Positions 16,613 through 25,578 of a stretch of 56,985 nt of DNA are shown piece by piece. The notes beneath the pieces are model-generated. The model saw nothing but the letters and a program-made list of their open reading frames with translations, had not been told where the DNA came from and searched no databases. The position numbers and the translations under genes are program-made. Source of the DNA: Bacteroidaceae bacterium (GTDB taxonomy: Bacteria; Bacteroidota; Bacteroidia; Bacteroidales; Bacteroidaceae); NCBI GenBank assembly GCA_017542145.1, contig JAFXXQ010000042.1, positions 1 through 56,985 of the forward strand, read 5' to 3'. Numbering within the stretch: the stretch's first letter is position 1; each line of letters opens with the position of its first letter.

Positions 16613-19600
16613 TTAGGCCTTGTTTTGTTTTACGACAAACTCGGAAGGGAGGATGCCGTAGGCTTCGCGGAAGTACTTGGCGAATTGTTTGGGAGAGAGA
16701 CCGATGTGATAGGCTATTTGTGATACGGATTCGCCGCTCTTCTCCAGTAGTTGGCGGCCGCGTTTGATGCGCAGCGTGCGGATGAAAAGCAGGGGTGAGA
16801 GCCCGGTGATAGCCATGAGCTTTTTGTAGAGTCCACTGCGGCTCATGGCAAGTGCGGCGGCAAGTTGCTCGACGGAGTAGTCGGGGTCGGCGATGTTGGT
16901 TTCAACCTGCTCGATGGCTTCGGCGATGAGTCGCTCATCGACACGGCTGACAGTGAGTTCGGAAGGCTTGACGTCGAGTTGCTGGAACCGATCACGGGCA
17001 CCCTCAGCCCAGCGGAGTATTCGTTCAATGCGGAGTAACAGGATATCTAGGTTGAAGGGCTTGGTAATGTAGTCATCGGCACCCTCGCCCAGACCTTCGG
17101 CCTGCTGCTGGTCGGCAGTGCGGGCACTGAGCATGATGAAAGGGATGTGGGAGTAGCGCAGGTCGCCCTTGACACGGCGGCAGAGGGTCATGCCGTCCAT
17201 GACGGGCATCATGATGTCGCTGATAATGAGTCTGACGTCTTGTTGGCCAAGCAGTGCGAGGGCTTCATGCCCGTTGGCAGCGGTGGCCACGCTGTAATGG
17301 CTTTCAAGACAACTACGGAGGAAGGTGCGGAAGTCGTCGTTGTCCTCCACAACAAGAATGGGAGCTGGGGGAAATAGAGTGTTTTCTTCAGGCTCGGGAC
17401 TAGACTGACAGACGTCAGACTTCAGACTAGCAGATGAATGTTCTGCTAAAGGTTCAGATTCGACACTATCATCTGAAGTTTTAGTTGATAGTCTGTCTAT
17501 CTGATAGCTTGAAGAAGTGTTCTTCACTTCTGACTCCTCTACGAGGGGCAGGCGGACGATGAAAGTGGAGCCCTTTGGTATGGCAGGGGCAACGGTGACG
17601 GTGCCGCCCATCATGGTGACGTACTGTCGGACGAGGTGTAGTCCGATGCCGCTTCCCGTGTAGGCTGTGCCGGTGGCATCGTCGTGAGGCTCCTGATAGA
17701 AGCGTTCGAAGATGCGTTCGCGGTTTTCGGGCCTTATGCCGATGCCCTGGTCGGTGACGCGGATGACGGCGTCGCTGCCGTCACGGTTGAGGGCTACGGT
17801 GACCGTGCCGCCCGGGCGATTGTACTTGATGGCATTGCTGATGAGGTTGACAAGGACGCGTTTCGTCTTGGCGTGGTCGAAGCGGGCTTCCATGGGGTCG
17901 TCGGGTGGCAGGACGGTGGTGAGGGTGACGCCGCCTTGAAGCTCTGACTCTGTGAATGGCTGGCAGACGATGCGTACGAACTCGCGCAGCGGGCCTCGGG
18001 TGGGGTTGAGGGTGCCGGGTGTCTGCTCGAGGCGGCGGTAGTCAAGGAGCTGGGTGATCTCTTCCTGCAGGGTGTCGGCGCTGTGTCTGATGAGCTGCAG
18101 CTGGTTGCGGACGTCGGGGGCAATGTCGCTACGTTGCAACAGGCGGCTCAGGGGGGTGACGATGAGCGAGAGCGGAGTGCGCATGTCGTGGCTGACGTTG
18201 GTGAAGAAGCGCATCTTTGCCTCGTCGGTCTGCTGCTGCTGGCGTAGCACCATCTCGCGCCGTTCGTTGGCGCTGCGCTGGCGGAGGCGCTGGCGACGGT
18301 GGCGGAGCAGGAGCAGTAAGAGGGTGGTGGCCAGCAGGACGTAGAGGATGACGGCCAGCCGTGTGAGGTACCAGGGTTGTGCGACGCGGATGGTGAGCGT
18401 AGCCATGCTGTCGGCAGCGGCGGCGGAGGTTGCCGTCCGTGCCTGTAGCTGGTATGTGCCCGGATGGAGGTCGTTGAGAATGATGGTGTTCCCTTCGAGG
18501 TCGTGCCAGTCGCCTTCGCGTCCCAGACGGTACTGGAAGTGCTGATGGGGCAGCAGGCAATTCATGTCCGAGACCTCGATGGTGACGCTCGTGTCGTCGT
18601 GGCGCAGGTCGATGCGTTCGGTCATGAGCAGGTTCTGCCGGAGCACGATGCGTCCGTCGTTGAGCGGCGTGCCAACCTCCACACGTTCGCCGTTGATGAA
18701 GAGGGTGGTGAAGAAGGTGGAATGTCCGCCTGTGTGTGGTGTGGCAGGGATGTCGGGATGGGGTTTGATGGTGACGATGCTTCCCAGTGCGCCCATGAGG
18801 ATGGTGCCGTCCGAAAGGCGTGTGGTGGCGTGAGGGTTGAAGCTGATGCCCCCCATTCCGTCGGTCTCCTTGTAGGCTGTGCAGCGGTAGCCGGCCCGGG
18901 TGGGTGTGATGCGGCTGATGCCGTGTTTTGTGGATGCCCAGATGGAGTGGTAGTCGTCCTCGGCAAGGGCAAAGATGGTGTTGTGCGAGAGTCCGTCGCG
19001 GACGGTGAGGGTAGCGATGGGCTCGGCGTTAGGGTGAGCTCTTTTGTTTTCGCAGCTCCAAGATTTATCGGGGTCGTAGGCGACGAGGCCGTTGTCAAGC
19101 CCTGCCCACAGGGTGCGGCTGTCGGTCGTCAGCAGGATGGAGCGTATGCTCGTGCCTTGCATCAGGCAGCGGAGGGTGTCGCCGTCGAAAGCGTAGAGTC
19201 CGTCGTTGGTAGCCATATAGAGCCGGTGACGGCTGCCGTCCCACAGCAGTTGGCTGATGCAGCCGGTGCTGAGGGGGCTGTCGGCGGGGGTGATTGAGCG
19301 GGCGATGTGGTTGGTGGCGGGGTCGAGGAGGTAGGCGCCGTCGTAGAAGGTGCCCACCCATATGAGTCCGTCCGCGTCCTCCTGCATGCTGATGACCTGC
19401 TGGAGGCGGCGGTCGGCGATGCGGTGGGGGCGGTTTCCGGCATCGAAGTAAAGCAGGTCGCCTCCGTAGGAACCCCACCAGCGACGTCCCTGGCTGTCGC
19501 GGAGTGTGCAGACCACCTGGTTGCTGCTCAGTCCGCCGTGACGTGTTGTCAGGCGTGAGAAAGAGAGGCTGTTTTCCACCGAGGCGGCGCCCTGGCTGTC

Positions 19601-20815
19601 GAAGCCCATCCAGAGCCTGCCGTCGGGGTCGGCATCGAGGCAGCTGACGTCGTCGCCCGCGGGCATGTGGGCAATGCTGAACGAGGTGAGTGCCTGGTTG
19701 CAGAAGACGACGCCCTGCTTGCTGGTTCCGACCCACATGGTGGTGGTCTCGCTGTCGCGGAAGAAGCAGTTGATGTGGTTGTCGACGAGCTTGAAGGGAG
19801 CGCCTCCGTCCTGCCTTATGGTCGTGAAGGAGCCTTTGGCGTCGAGGATGCAGATGCCGCGGTTGCCGGTGCCCATCCACAGGTTGCCGTCGCCGTCGTC
19901 GATGAGGGCGGTCATCATGGCGCCGGCGAGGGGCAGCGTCTGTGTGGCGTCTGTCCAGACGGACGTGCGGCTGTCGAACTGCCAGAGCATGGTCTCGTTG
20001 AGGGCGTAGAGCCAGATGCGTCCCTGGCTGTCGGCATAGATGCGGGTGCGGTCGCTGGGTGTGACGTCAAGGTGTGTGACGGGTGTCAGCGTCTGCCGTC
20101 CCGGGGTGGCTGTCCAGAGGGCGCATCGTCTGTCTGCGGTTGCAGTCAGCACGTATGCCCTGTCGTGGACCAGTGTGAGTCCGATGACGGCGCCCGCCCC
20201 GCTGACGTCGGTGTGCGTGAGGCGGCGGGTAGCGAAGTTGTAGTGGTAGAGCACGGGGCCGTCGCCTGCCGAGCGGCACCACAGGTCCTGTCGCCCGTCC
20301 ACGAAGATGCTGCCCACTGTGTCCTGGGCGATGCCGTATGGGGTGAAGTCGGCGGCATCGGTACGGCGGATGCAGTCCTCACGCTCGTGATAGACATAGT
20401 TGTGACTGGTGCCCGTGATCCACAGCCGTCCGTCGGCGGTGAGGACGATGTCGTGCAGGGCGTCGCCACCCTGCGGCATGCCGTTCACCTCATAGTGGTG
20501 GAAGCGGTGGCCGTCGTAGCGCTCGACGTGTGTCATCATCAGCAGCCAGATGGCGCCGTAGCGGTCGCGGACGATGCTGCGCACATAGTCGCCGCTGAGG
20601 TTGCCCGACGTGTCCACCCTGCGGAACTGGGTAGAATTAGGAATGAGGAATGAGGAATTAGCAGCCTCCCCCTTACCCCTCCTGAAGGAGGGGGGACTGA
20701 TTACCTCCGCTCGCGCTCCCTTCCCTTTAGGGAGGGGATGGGGGTAGGCTTTCCCTTCTCCCCCGACCATCAGCAGCAAGGCGGCGACACACAGGAGAAA
20801 CGTGTGATTTTTCAT
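16613..20815 (-). CDS. Hybrid two-component system regulator (HTCS): propeller sensor, kinase, receiver, AraC
   Basis: About 1400 residues in one chain, spanning the inner membrane. Numbering from ATG 20824: signal peptide; periplasmic two-bladed-propeller repeats (about 70-740); Y_Y_Y domain (about 745-830); transmembrane helix (about 835-855); His kinase with His879 in NVSHDMRTPLSL, N-box LVNLISNAIKYN and G-boxes TDQGIGI and GSGIGLHLV; receiver with Asp1203 in ISDIMMPVMDG and Lys1255; AraC-type HTH (about 1296-1403). HTCS proteins sense oligosaccharides and activate nearby glycan-use genes, so the divergent mannan cluster is the likely target. Three oddities: residues 26-66 and the Ser-rich linker 1096-1155 look like translated intergenic repeats, and a loop near 19022-19066 contains a partial hairpin repeat. 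Start at 20824 or 20815. Confidence 0.95.
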   Translation of the reverse strand: MKNHTFLLCVAALLLMVGGEGKAYPHPLPKGKGARAEVISPPSFRRGKGEAANSSFLIPNSTQFRRVDTSGNLSGDYVRSIVRDRYGAIWLLMMTHVERYDGHRFHHYEVNGMPQGGDALHDIVLTADGRLWITGTSHNYVYHEREDCIRRTDAADFTPYGIAQDTVGSIFVDGRQDLWCRSAGDGPVLYHYNFATRRLTHTDVSGAGAVIGLTLVHDRAYVLTATADRRCALWTATPGRQTLTPVTHLDVTPSDRTRIYADSQGRIWLYALNETMLWQFDSRTSVWTDATQTLPLAGAMMTALIDDGDGNLWMGTGNRGICILDAKGSFTTIRQDGGAPFKLVDNHINCFFRDSETTTMWVGTSKQGVVFCNQALTSFSIAHMPAGDDVSCLDADPDGRLWMGFDSQGAASVENSLSFSRLTTRHGGLSSNQVVCTLRDSQGRRWWGSYGGDLLYFDAGNRPHRIADRRLQQVISMQEDADGLIWVGTFYDGAYLLDPATNHIARSITPADSPLSTGCISQLLWDGSRHRLYMATNDGLYAFDGDTLRCLMQGTSIRSILLTTDSRTLWAGLDNGLVAYDPDKSWSCENKRAHPNAEPIATLTVRDGLSHNTIFALAEDDYHSIWASTKHGISRITPTRAGYRCTAYKETDGMGGISFNPHATTRLSDGTILMGALGSIVTIKPHPDIPATPHTGGHSTFFTTLFINGERVEVGTPLNDGRIVLRQNLLMTERIDLRHDDTSVTIEVSDMNCLLPHQHFQYRLGREGDWHDLEGNTIILNDLHPGTYQLQARTATSAAAADSMATLTIRVAQPWYLTRLAVILYVLLATTLLLLLLRHRRQRLRQRSANERREMVLRQQQQTDEAKMRFFTNVSHDMRTPLSLIVTPLSRLLQRSDIAPDVRNQLQLIRHSADTLQEEITQLLDYRRLEQTPGTLNPTRGPLREFVRIVCQPFTESELQGGVTLTTVLPPDDPMEARFDHAKTKRVLVNLISNAIKYNRPGGTVTVALNRDGSDAVIRVTDQGIGIRPENRERIFERFYQEPHDDATGTAYTGSGIGLHLVRQYVTMMGGTVTVAPAIPKGSTFIVRLPLVEESEVKNTSSSYQIDRLSTKTSDDSVESEPLAEHSSASLKSDVCQSSPEPEENTLFPPAPILVVEDNDDFRTFLRSCLESHYSVATAANGHEALALLGQQDVRLIISDIMMPVMDGMTLCRRVKGDLRYSHIPFIMLSARTADQQQAEGLGEGADDYITKPFNLDILLLRIERILRWAEGARDRFQQLDVKPSELTVSRVDERLIAEAIEQVETNIADPDYSVEQLAAALAMSRSGLYKKLMAITGLSPLLFIRTLRIKRGRQLLEKSGESVSQIAYHIGLSPKQFAKYFREAYGILPSEFVVKQNKA
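19022..19066 (+). repeat. Partial hairpin repeat embedded in the HTCS coding sequence
   Basis: Aligns over 45 bp with copy 3 of the hairpin repeat (30624-30668) with one gap. CTCGGC, GAGCTCTTTTG or GCTCTTTTG, CGC and TCCAAGATTT are shared. The left arm is missing. It is read in frame on the minus strand as KSWSCENKRAHPNAE within the propeller. Confidence 0.6.
20636..20750. repeat. Two intergenic-type repeats inside the HTCS leader
   Basis: 20636-20660 is a GAGGAATTAG-type tandem repeat as at 6519-6568. 20676-20693 is CCCCTCC-TGAA-GGAGGGG. 20722-20733 is TCCCT-TT-AGGGA within a longer C/G-rich element that recurs outside genes at 56788-56820. All are translated in frame directly after the signal peptide. 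Confidence 0.75.
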
Positions 20816-20835
20816 AGATTGCATTTTTTACTCTG

Positions 20836-20843
20836 CAAAGTTA
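20836..20843 (-). promoter_or_regulatory. -7 box of the HTCS gene
   Basis: Minus strand TAACTTTG fits TAnnTTTG. No TTTG lies at the expected spacing. The leader to 20824 or 20815 would be very short. Confidence 0.45.
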
Positions 20844-20869
20844 CGCTTTTTTCTCGCTCCTGATGCGTC

Positions 20870-20918
20870 CGTTTGGGTAAAAAACGTTCCCGTTTGGGTA
20901 AAATACCCATTTGGGATA
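20870..20918. promoter_or_regulatory. Candidate HTCS operator: three TTTGGG direct repeats
   Basis: In the 175-bp gap between the HTCS and the mannan cluster, CGTTTGGGTAA occurs at 20870-20880 and 20891-20901, and a variant CATTTGGGATAA at 20908-20919. The TTT starts are 21 and 17 bp apart. Copy 2 also forms GGGTA-AAA-TACCC. The block ends about 43 bp upstream of the -7 box at 20961, suiting an activator site. Binding is inferred, not shown. Confidence 0.5.
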
Positions 20919-20960
20919 ATCCTGGAACGATGCAAGTGGCCTGATGCCCTGAAAAAAGAG

Positions 20961-20968
20961 TATATTTG
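20961..20968 (+). promoter_or_regulatory. -7 box of the mannan cluster
   Basis: TATATTTG matches TAnnTTTG. The expected -33 position (20937-20940, TGGC) does not match TTTG, as would suit an activator-dependent promoter. The leader to ATG 21000 is about 25-30 nt. Confidence 0.6.
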
Positions 20969-20999
20969 TGGCGCAAACCATTTATAAAATCAACGTGTC

Positions 21000-23900
21000 A
21001 TGAAACGAATTCTACTAACTCTCATCGTGTGCGCCGCGGCCATCACCGGTGCACAAGCAAGGTACGACGTCGATTACTCATCGAAAGTCGATGATCCCGC
21101 AGACCCCGAGTGCAACACCATCACCGCCTCCAGTGGCTGGGGATGGTATAACATCTTCACGAGCAGCTGGGACGTGATGGACTACGAGTATCTTTACATC
21201 AAGTACGAAGCTACTTGTAACTTCAACCTTGTCGTCCAGAACACAAACTGGCAGAACCTCTACTCCGTGACCTGTTCGGCCGATGCCACCGAGGCTTACA
21301 TCAAGCTCGTCCCCCATGCGGTGGACTACTACACCTGTGTGGTCATCCAGAACCACTCGGCGGGCGTCATCGCCATCGACAAGTTCTACTTCTGCACCGC
21401 CGACGAGTTCTTCAACCCCGCCCCCGACGACCTCGACGAGGCTCGCGAGAACCTTATTAGTATTCGCGCGCGCTATGAGGCCATGCTGCCCGCCTTCACA
21501 CCTGGCACGGGCTACGCCAATTACTCGCCCGAAGCCTATCAGGCCCTGCAGACAGCCCTGGCGGCAGCCGCCGAGGCTCAGGATGGCGAGGGTGGCGACG
21601 CCCTCACCGCCGACCAGCTGAACGCCCTGGCGCAGGCCATCGTCGATGCCTACCGCACGCTCATCGAGACCAAGGTGCCCTACTACCCTGAGAGCGGCTA
21701 CTACCGCTTCGTCGTTGCCCGCCAGTTCAATGAATACCCCGAGGCCGAAGAGGGTGAAGAGATCGACTCCACCGCCGTCACCCATCCGCTGAAGGCCATG
21801 TACAGCGACAACACCGGCACCAACGGCTGGAAGACGCTCGAACCCGAGAGTCCCAACTTCCTGTGGACGCTCGAACGTCAGGCCGACAACACCTACGTGC
21901 TGGCCAACCTCGCCAACCGTCTGACCTTCACGCAGGCCGAGAAGTGTACTGACGGCACACGCACCATCACCTTCGACCCCCTCGTGCAGCATCCCGAAGG
22001 CTACGAACTTGCTTGGCCCGTCAGCACGGAGGACGACGCCGTCCTCTTCAACTTCCGCTTCAGTAACGAGGATGCCGATGCCTACCGCTACGTCCATGCC
22101 AACTGGCACGACAACGGCAACGGCTGGGGCGGTCCCATGACCTCGTGGTGCAACACCGCCAGCGAGAGCGGCGCCAGCGAGTGGTATCTGGTGCCCGTCG
22201 ATAAGGAAGAAGCCCTCAGCATCCTCGCTGCCAACTCCTTCGGACGCGACTTCGTGCTGATGCTTGCCGATGCCAAGGAGAAGGCCGTCATTGCCAACGA
22301 CATGTCGAAGCAAAAAGTCATCGAAGATGCCAGCCAGTTCAGCAGCCCCTTCAGCCAGAACGACCTGGGCAGCCGCGACGGCGGTGACCTCAGCGCCGGC
22401 GTCCTCATCGACGGCGACCCCTCCACCTTCTGGCACAGCTACTGGAGCGGCGGCAATGCCACCAATGGCGACCACTACCTGCAGGTTGAATTGAATCGTG
22501 ATGTTGAGGGCGACCTGGAGTTGCTTATCTCGCGCCGTCAAGGACTCACTTCTGACCACGTCACCACTTGGGGTATTTACGGTAGCGACCAGCCCGAAGG
22601 AGAGAAGTTTGACTACCAGTGGATTGCCGATGTGAATATGCCTTATAATGAAGATGTGGTGGAGAATAGTGCCGCTTTCAGCATTGCACAGGGTAGCGGC
22701 TTCAAGTACCTCCGATTCTATGCCGAGGCCACGACCAGCAACCGTGGCTATTTCCACGTCAGCGAGTTCCAAATCTACATGACAGCCCCGAACCCTGAAA
22801 ACCAGGCTGCTCACATGGGCGACATCTTCACTGATCTTATAGCTGCCATTGAGGAGGCCGATGCCGTTGACCCCAACAATGTCAGCAAGACGGATTATGA
22901 AAACCTCAAGGCAGCCTACGACCCCTTCATTGATGTCTATGTCGATCCGCGTCCGTTGCGTAATGCCATCGAAAAGGCGCAGATTGCACTGGATCTCTGT
23001 GTAGAAGGACCTGATCCAGGTGCATGGGATTTCGGTGCTACGGACGATTTTATTGAGCAGCTTGAGGAGGCTATTGCCTACGATGCCGCAGGAGCATATA
23101 CACAGACTGAGACGGATGCTTTCACTGCCTACTTGGGGAACGCCGAAGACATTCTTATGGCTGCTGCCAACCAGGTAACCCCCATCCTTTTCTATGCTAT
23201 CCGCTTTGGCAGCCGTGATAAGTATGCCGAAGAGGGCTGGAGTACCTCAAATGCGGAAAACAGTGACTTCGGTCCGCTGTATGATACTTATCTCGGAACT
23301 GCCGATGGGGAAACGCTCACTCATATCTCTGCCAATGATGTTCGTGAAGGAATGGGACTCTATTTTACCTCTGATGAGAATGCCGACATCGCCTTCCGCT
23401 TCATTCCTGTAAGCGAAGGTGTCTATGCCATCCAGCATCAAGCCTCTGGGTTTTATATTCAGGTTCATGGACGTGACAGTTGGGTGAGTCTCTCGCTACA
23501 TCCCACACTTTTCACCGTTAGCGCCATCGGACGTGGTGAAATGACCATCCATGCCGTTGACTATGTGGGGAATGATCTCTCATATCTCCATGCACAGCTT
23601 GTTGACCATCGCCTTGTGTCGTGGCATGATCATGCAGTAGGCACAAACTCCGGCCTCTTCATTGAGGAACTGGGTGGTATTGGCGGTGTGGCTCCAGGTA
23701 CACCCATCCGCAATTTTAAGGCTGGTGAAATTACTACACTCTGCTATCCGGTTTCTATTACTCCATCTACGGGGCGCATGTTTACCGTAGCAGGTACCTA
23801 CTCAACTGCTGGTAAACTGTATGTGGCTCTTAATGCTGTCCAAGGGGCCAAGGCCGGACAGCCTGTTGTCTATATCGCTGATGGTACATTTAATGCTGAA

Positions 23901-24332
23901 ACAGAAGATGACATTGTAACGACCACCTTCACCGTAGGCTCTGAGATCGTCACCGAACCCTCTGTCGATGGAGCTCTCAAAGGAACATACGAGCCAATGG
24001 ATCTCATAGAAGAATCACTGGTCTTCGCCGAAGGCAAGTGTACTTGGAGCACCGACACGACTTCACGAATTGATGCCCATCAAGCTTACGTTGTGCCTGG
24101 GGCTGTCGAGGCCGATGCATCGACCTCCTACAGCCTGGTGCTTGAGGTGGATGGTGACAATAGTCGCATCGACAGCGTGTTGGCAAAGGTGAGCGAGAAG
24201 GGCGACCTCCTCTCTCCCGACGGTCGTCTGCTGAAGACAGGTGCCACATTGGGCGACCTTGACCAGATGCCTGCTGGCATCTATATCCTGAACGGCGTGA
24301 AAATCTTAGTGAAGGACGGTGTCGCAAGATAA
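21000..24332 (+). CDS. Large secreted discoidin-domain protein, first gene of the mannan cluster
   Basis: 1110 residues with signal peptide (MKRILLTLIVCAAAITGAQA) and no lipobox. Visible parts: an N-terminal beta domain (about 20-140); a helical FIVAR-like stretch (about 145-225, 'SPEAYQALQTALAAAAEAQD'); a beta region (about 228-405); a discoidin/F5-8C-like carbohydrate-binding module (about 440-595, 'LIDGDPSTFWHSYW...YLQVELNR' and 'FKYLRFYAEAT'); more helices (about 605-720); a further beta region; and a C-terminal module (SPDGRLLKTG, AGIYILNGVKILVKDG) like the sorting-type tails of Bacteroidales surface proteins. No catalytic motif is visible, so glycan binding at the surface is the best guess. 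GC falls clearly after about 22490, which suggests a composite gene. Confidence 0.8.
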   Translation: MKRILLTLIVCAAAITGAQARYDVDYSSKVDDPADPECNTITASSGWGWYNIFTSSWDVMDYEYLYIKYEATCNFNLVVQNTNWQNLYSVTCSADATEAYIKLVPHAVDYYTCVVIQNHSAGVIAIDKFYFCTADEFFNPAPDDLDEARENLISIRARYEAMLPAFTPGTGYANYSPEAYQALQTALAAAAEAQDGEGGDALTADQLNALAQAIVDAYRTLIETKVPYYPESGYYRFVVARQFNEYPEAEEGEEIDSTAVTHPLKAMYSDNTGTNGWKTLEPESPNFLWTLERQADNTYVLANLANRLTFTQAEKCTDGTRTITFDPLVQHPEGYELAWPVSTEDDAVLFNFRFSNEDADAYRYVHANWHDNGNGWGGPMTSWCNTASESGASEWYLVPVDKEEALSILAANSFGRDFVLMLADAKEKAVIANDMSKQKVIEDASQFSSPFSQNDLGSRDGGDLSAGVLIDGDPSTFWHSYWSGGNATNGDHYLQVELNRDVEGDLELLISRRQGLTSDHVTTWGIYGSDQPEGEKFDYQWIADVNMPYNEDVVENSAAFSIAQGSGFKYLRFYAEATTSNRGYFHVSEFQIYMTAPNPENQAAHMGDIFTDLIAAIEEADAVDPNNVSKTDYENLKAAYDPFIDVYVDPRPLRNAIEKAQIALDLCVEGPDPGAWDFGATDDFIEQLEEAIAYDAAGAYTQTETDAFTAYLGNAEDILMAAANQVTPILFYAIRFGSRDKYAEEGWSTSNAENSDFGPLYDTYLGTADGETLTHISANDVREGMGLYFTSDENADIAFRFIPVSEGVYAIQHQASGFYIQVHGRDSWVSLSLHPTLFTVSAIGRGEMTIHAVDYVGNDLSYLHAQLVDHRLVSWHDHAVGTNSGLFIEELGGIGGVAPGTPIRNFKAGEITTLCYPVSITPSTGRMFTVAGTYSTAGKLYVALNAVQGAKAGQPVVYIADGTFNAETEDDIVTTTFTVGSEIVTEPSVDGALKGTYEPMDLIEESLVFAEGKCTWSTDTTSRIDAHQAYVVPGAVEADASTSYSLVLEVDGDNSRIDSVLAKVSEKGDLLSPDGRLLKTGATLGDLDQMPAGIYILNGVKILVKDGVAR

Positions 24333-24339
24333 GTCCCCC

Positions 24340-25524
24340 ATGAGACCACATCGCCACAATCAAAAAGCATGGCAGTCCCTCCTCGGAGGGATTGCTGTGC
24401 TCCTTAGTATCACTCAGGGCATATGGGCGCAAGAGGTGAACACCATGTCTGTTCACCTTAACGACGGACGTGTGATCAACTATGAGATTTCTAGGATTGA
24501 CAGCGTTACCTTTGTCGATATCCCCCGCTGGGGAAATCGTTCTGTGGAGGCGCGAAAGTTACTTACCTATCTGGACGAGAACGTTGGAAAGAAGATGCTC
24601 ACAGGTGTCCATGCCAGCGTCAACTACAATACCTACGAGGCCGACTGGGTGTATAAGCACACCGGCAAATACCCTGCCATCCTATGTGTCGACTACATCC
24701 ACGACATTTACTCATCTTCTGGTGGTTGGATTGACTATGCCAACCAAAGCACTTGGAAGAACTGGACAAACAAGCGCGGCATCATAGCAGCCCTTTGGCA
24801 CTGGAATATGCCCACCAATGACGGCACCACCTACACTTGTACGCCCGGCACGGCTCCCGGTGAGACCAGCTTCCGTCCCTCTGTCGTCTTTGACACGAAA
24901 TCGGCAGGCTACCGCGAGCTCATTCACCGCATCGACCAGGTGGCGACGTGGATGAAGCCGCTGGCGGCAGCCCGTGTGCCTATTCTCTGGCGACCCCTCC
25001 ATGAGGCACAGGGCAACTGGAGCGAAGCTAATCCGGGCAACGACTGGCACAAGGCGTGGTTCTGGTGGGGAATCGACGGCCCCGAAGCATTTGTGGAACT
25101 TTGGCGGGTGATGTACGACCGCATGGTCAACTACCACGGCCTCACTAACCTCATTTGGGTCTATAATTCGGGCGACAGCATGCTGTGGTATCCAGGCGAT
25201 GAGTACGTTGATGTGGTGGCCTTCGATTTCTACAACCAGCCGCTCTCCTCCATGCACGGGTGGTACGACTTCTTCCATCAACATTTCCCTGGCAAGCTCT
25301 ATGCCATCAGCGAGTTCGGCAACATCCCAAAGGTTTCGGCCATTTGGGCTGATGGTCAGTACTGGAGTTTCCTCATCCCCTGGTGGGACAACGCCCGCAC
25401 CTCGCAGCCCGGCAGTGCAGCCTTCAACAGTACAGACCACAACAATGCCAACATCGACTACTGGCGTGATGCCCTTGAACAGGAATTTATCATCACCCGC
25501 GATGAACTTCCTAACTTCCGATAG
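24340..25524 (+). CDS. GH26 endo-beta-mannanase
   Basis: 394 residues from ATG 24340; an ATG at 24319 would overlap the previous gene by 14 bp. N-terminal signal or anchor (LLGGIAVLLSITQGIWAQ), then the (beta/alpha)8 GH26 domain. In numbering from 24319, the acid/base is Glu229 in WRPLHEAQG and the nucleophile Glu332 in AISEFGN. WYPGDEYVDVVAFDFY is also typical. GH26 hydrolyses beta-1,4-mannosidic bonds of mannan, glucomannan and galactomannan with retention. A short insert after the signal (VHLNDGRVINYEISRIDSVT) is the kind found at the start of secreted Bacteroidales proteins. First of three GH26 genes in this cluster. Confidence 0.93.
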   Translation: MRPHRHNQKAWQSLLGGIAVLLSITQGIWAQEVNTMSVHLNDGRVINYEISRIDSVTFVDIPRWGNRSVEARKLLTYLDENVGKKMLTGVHASVNYNTYEADWVYKHTGKYPAILCVDYIHDIYSSSGGWIDYANQSTWKNWTNKRGIIAALWHWNMPTNDGTTYTCTPGTAPGETSFRPSVVFDTKSAGYRELIHRIDQVATWMKPLAAARVPILWRPLHEAQGNWSEANPGNDWHKAWFWWGIDGPEAFVELWRVMYDRMVNYHGLTNLIWVYNSGDSMLWYPGDEYVDVVAFDFYNQPLSSMHGWYDFFHQHFPGKLYAISEFGNIPKVSAIWADGQYWSFLIPWWDNARTSQPGSAAFNSTDHNNANIDYWRDALEQEFIITRDELPNFR

Positions 25525-25578
25525 CATCTATTCCCCGACATTGTCTATTATCCATTGTTCATTATCCATTTTATGACA

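Noticed and set aside
21078..22814. Long open frame opposite the discoidin gene (578 codons)
   Set aside because: Same shadow effect of C-ending codons; it exists only over the GC-rich half of the gene.
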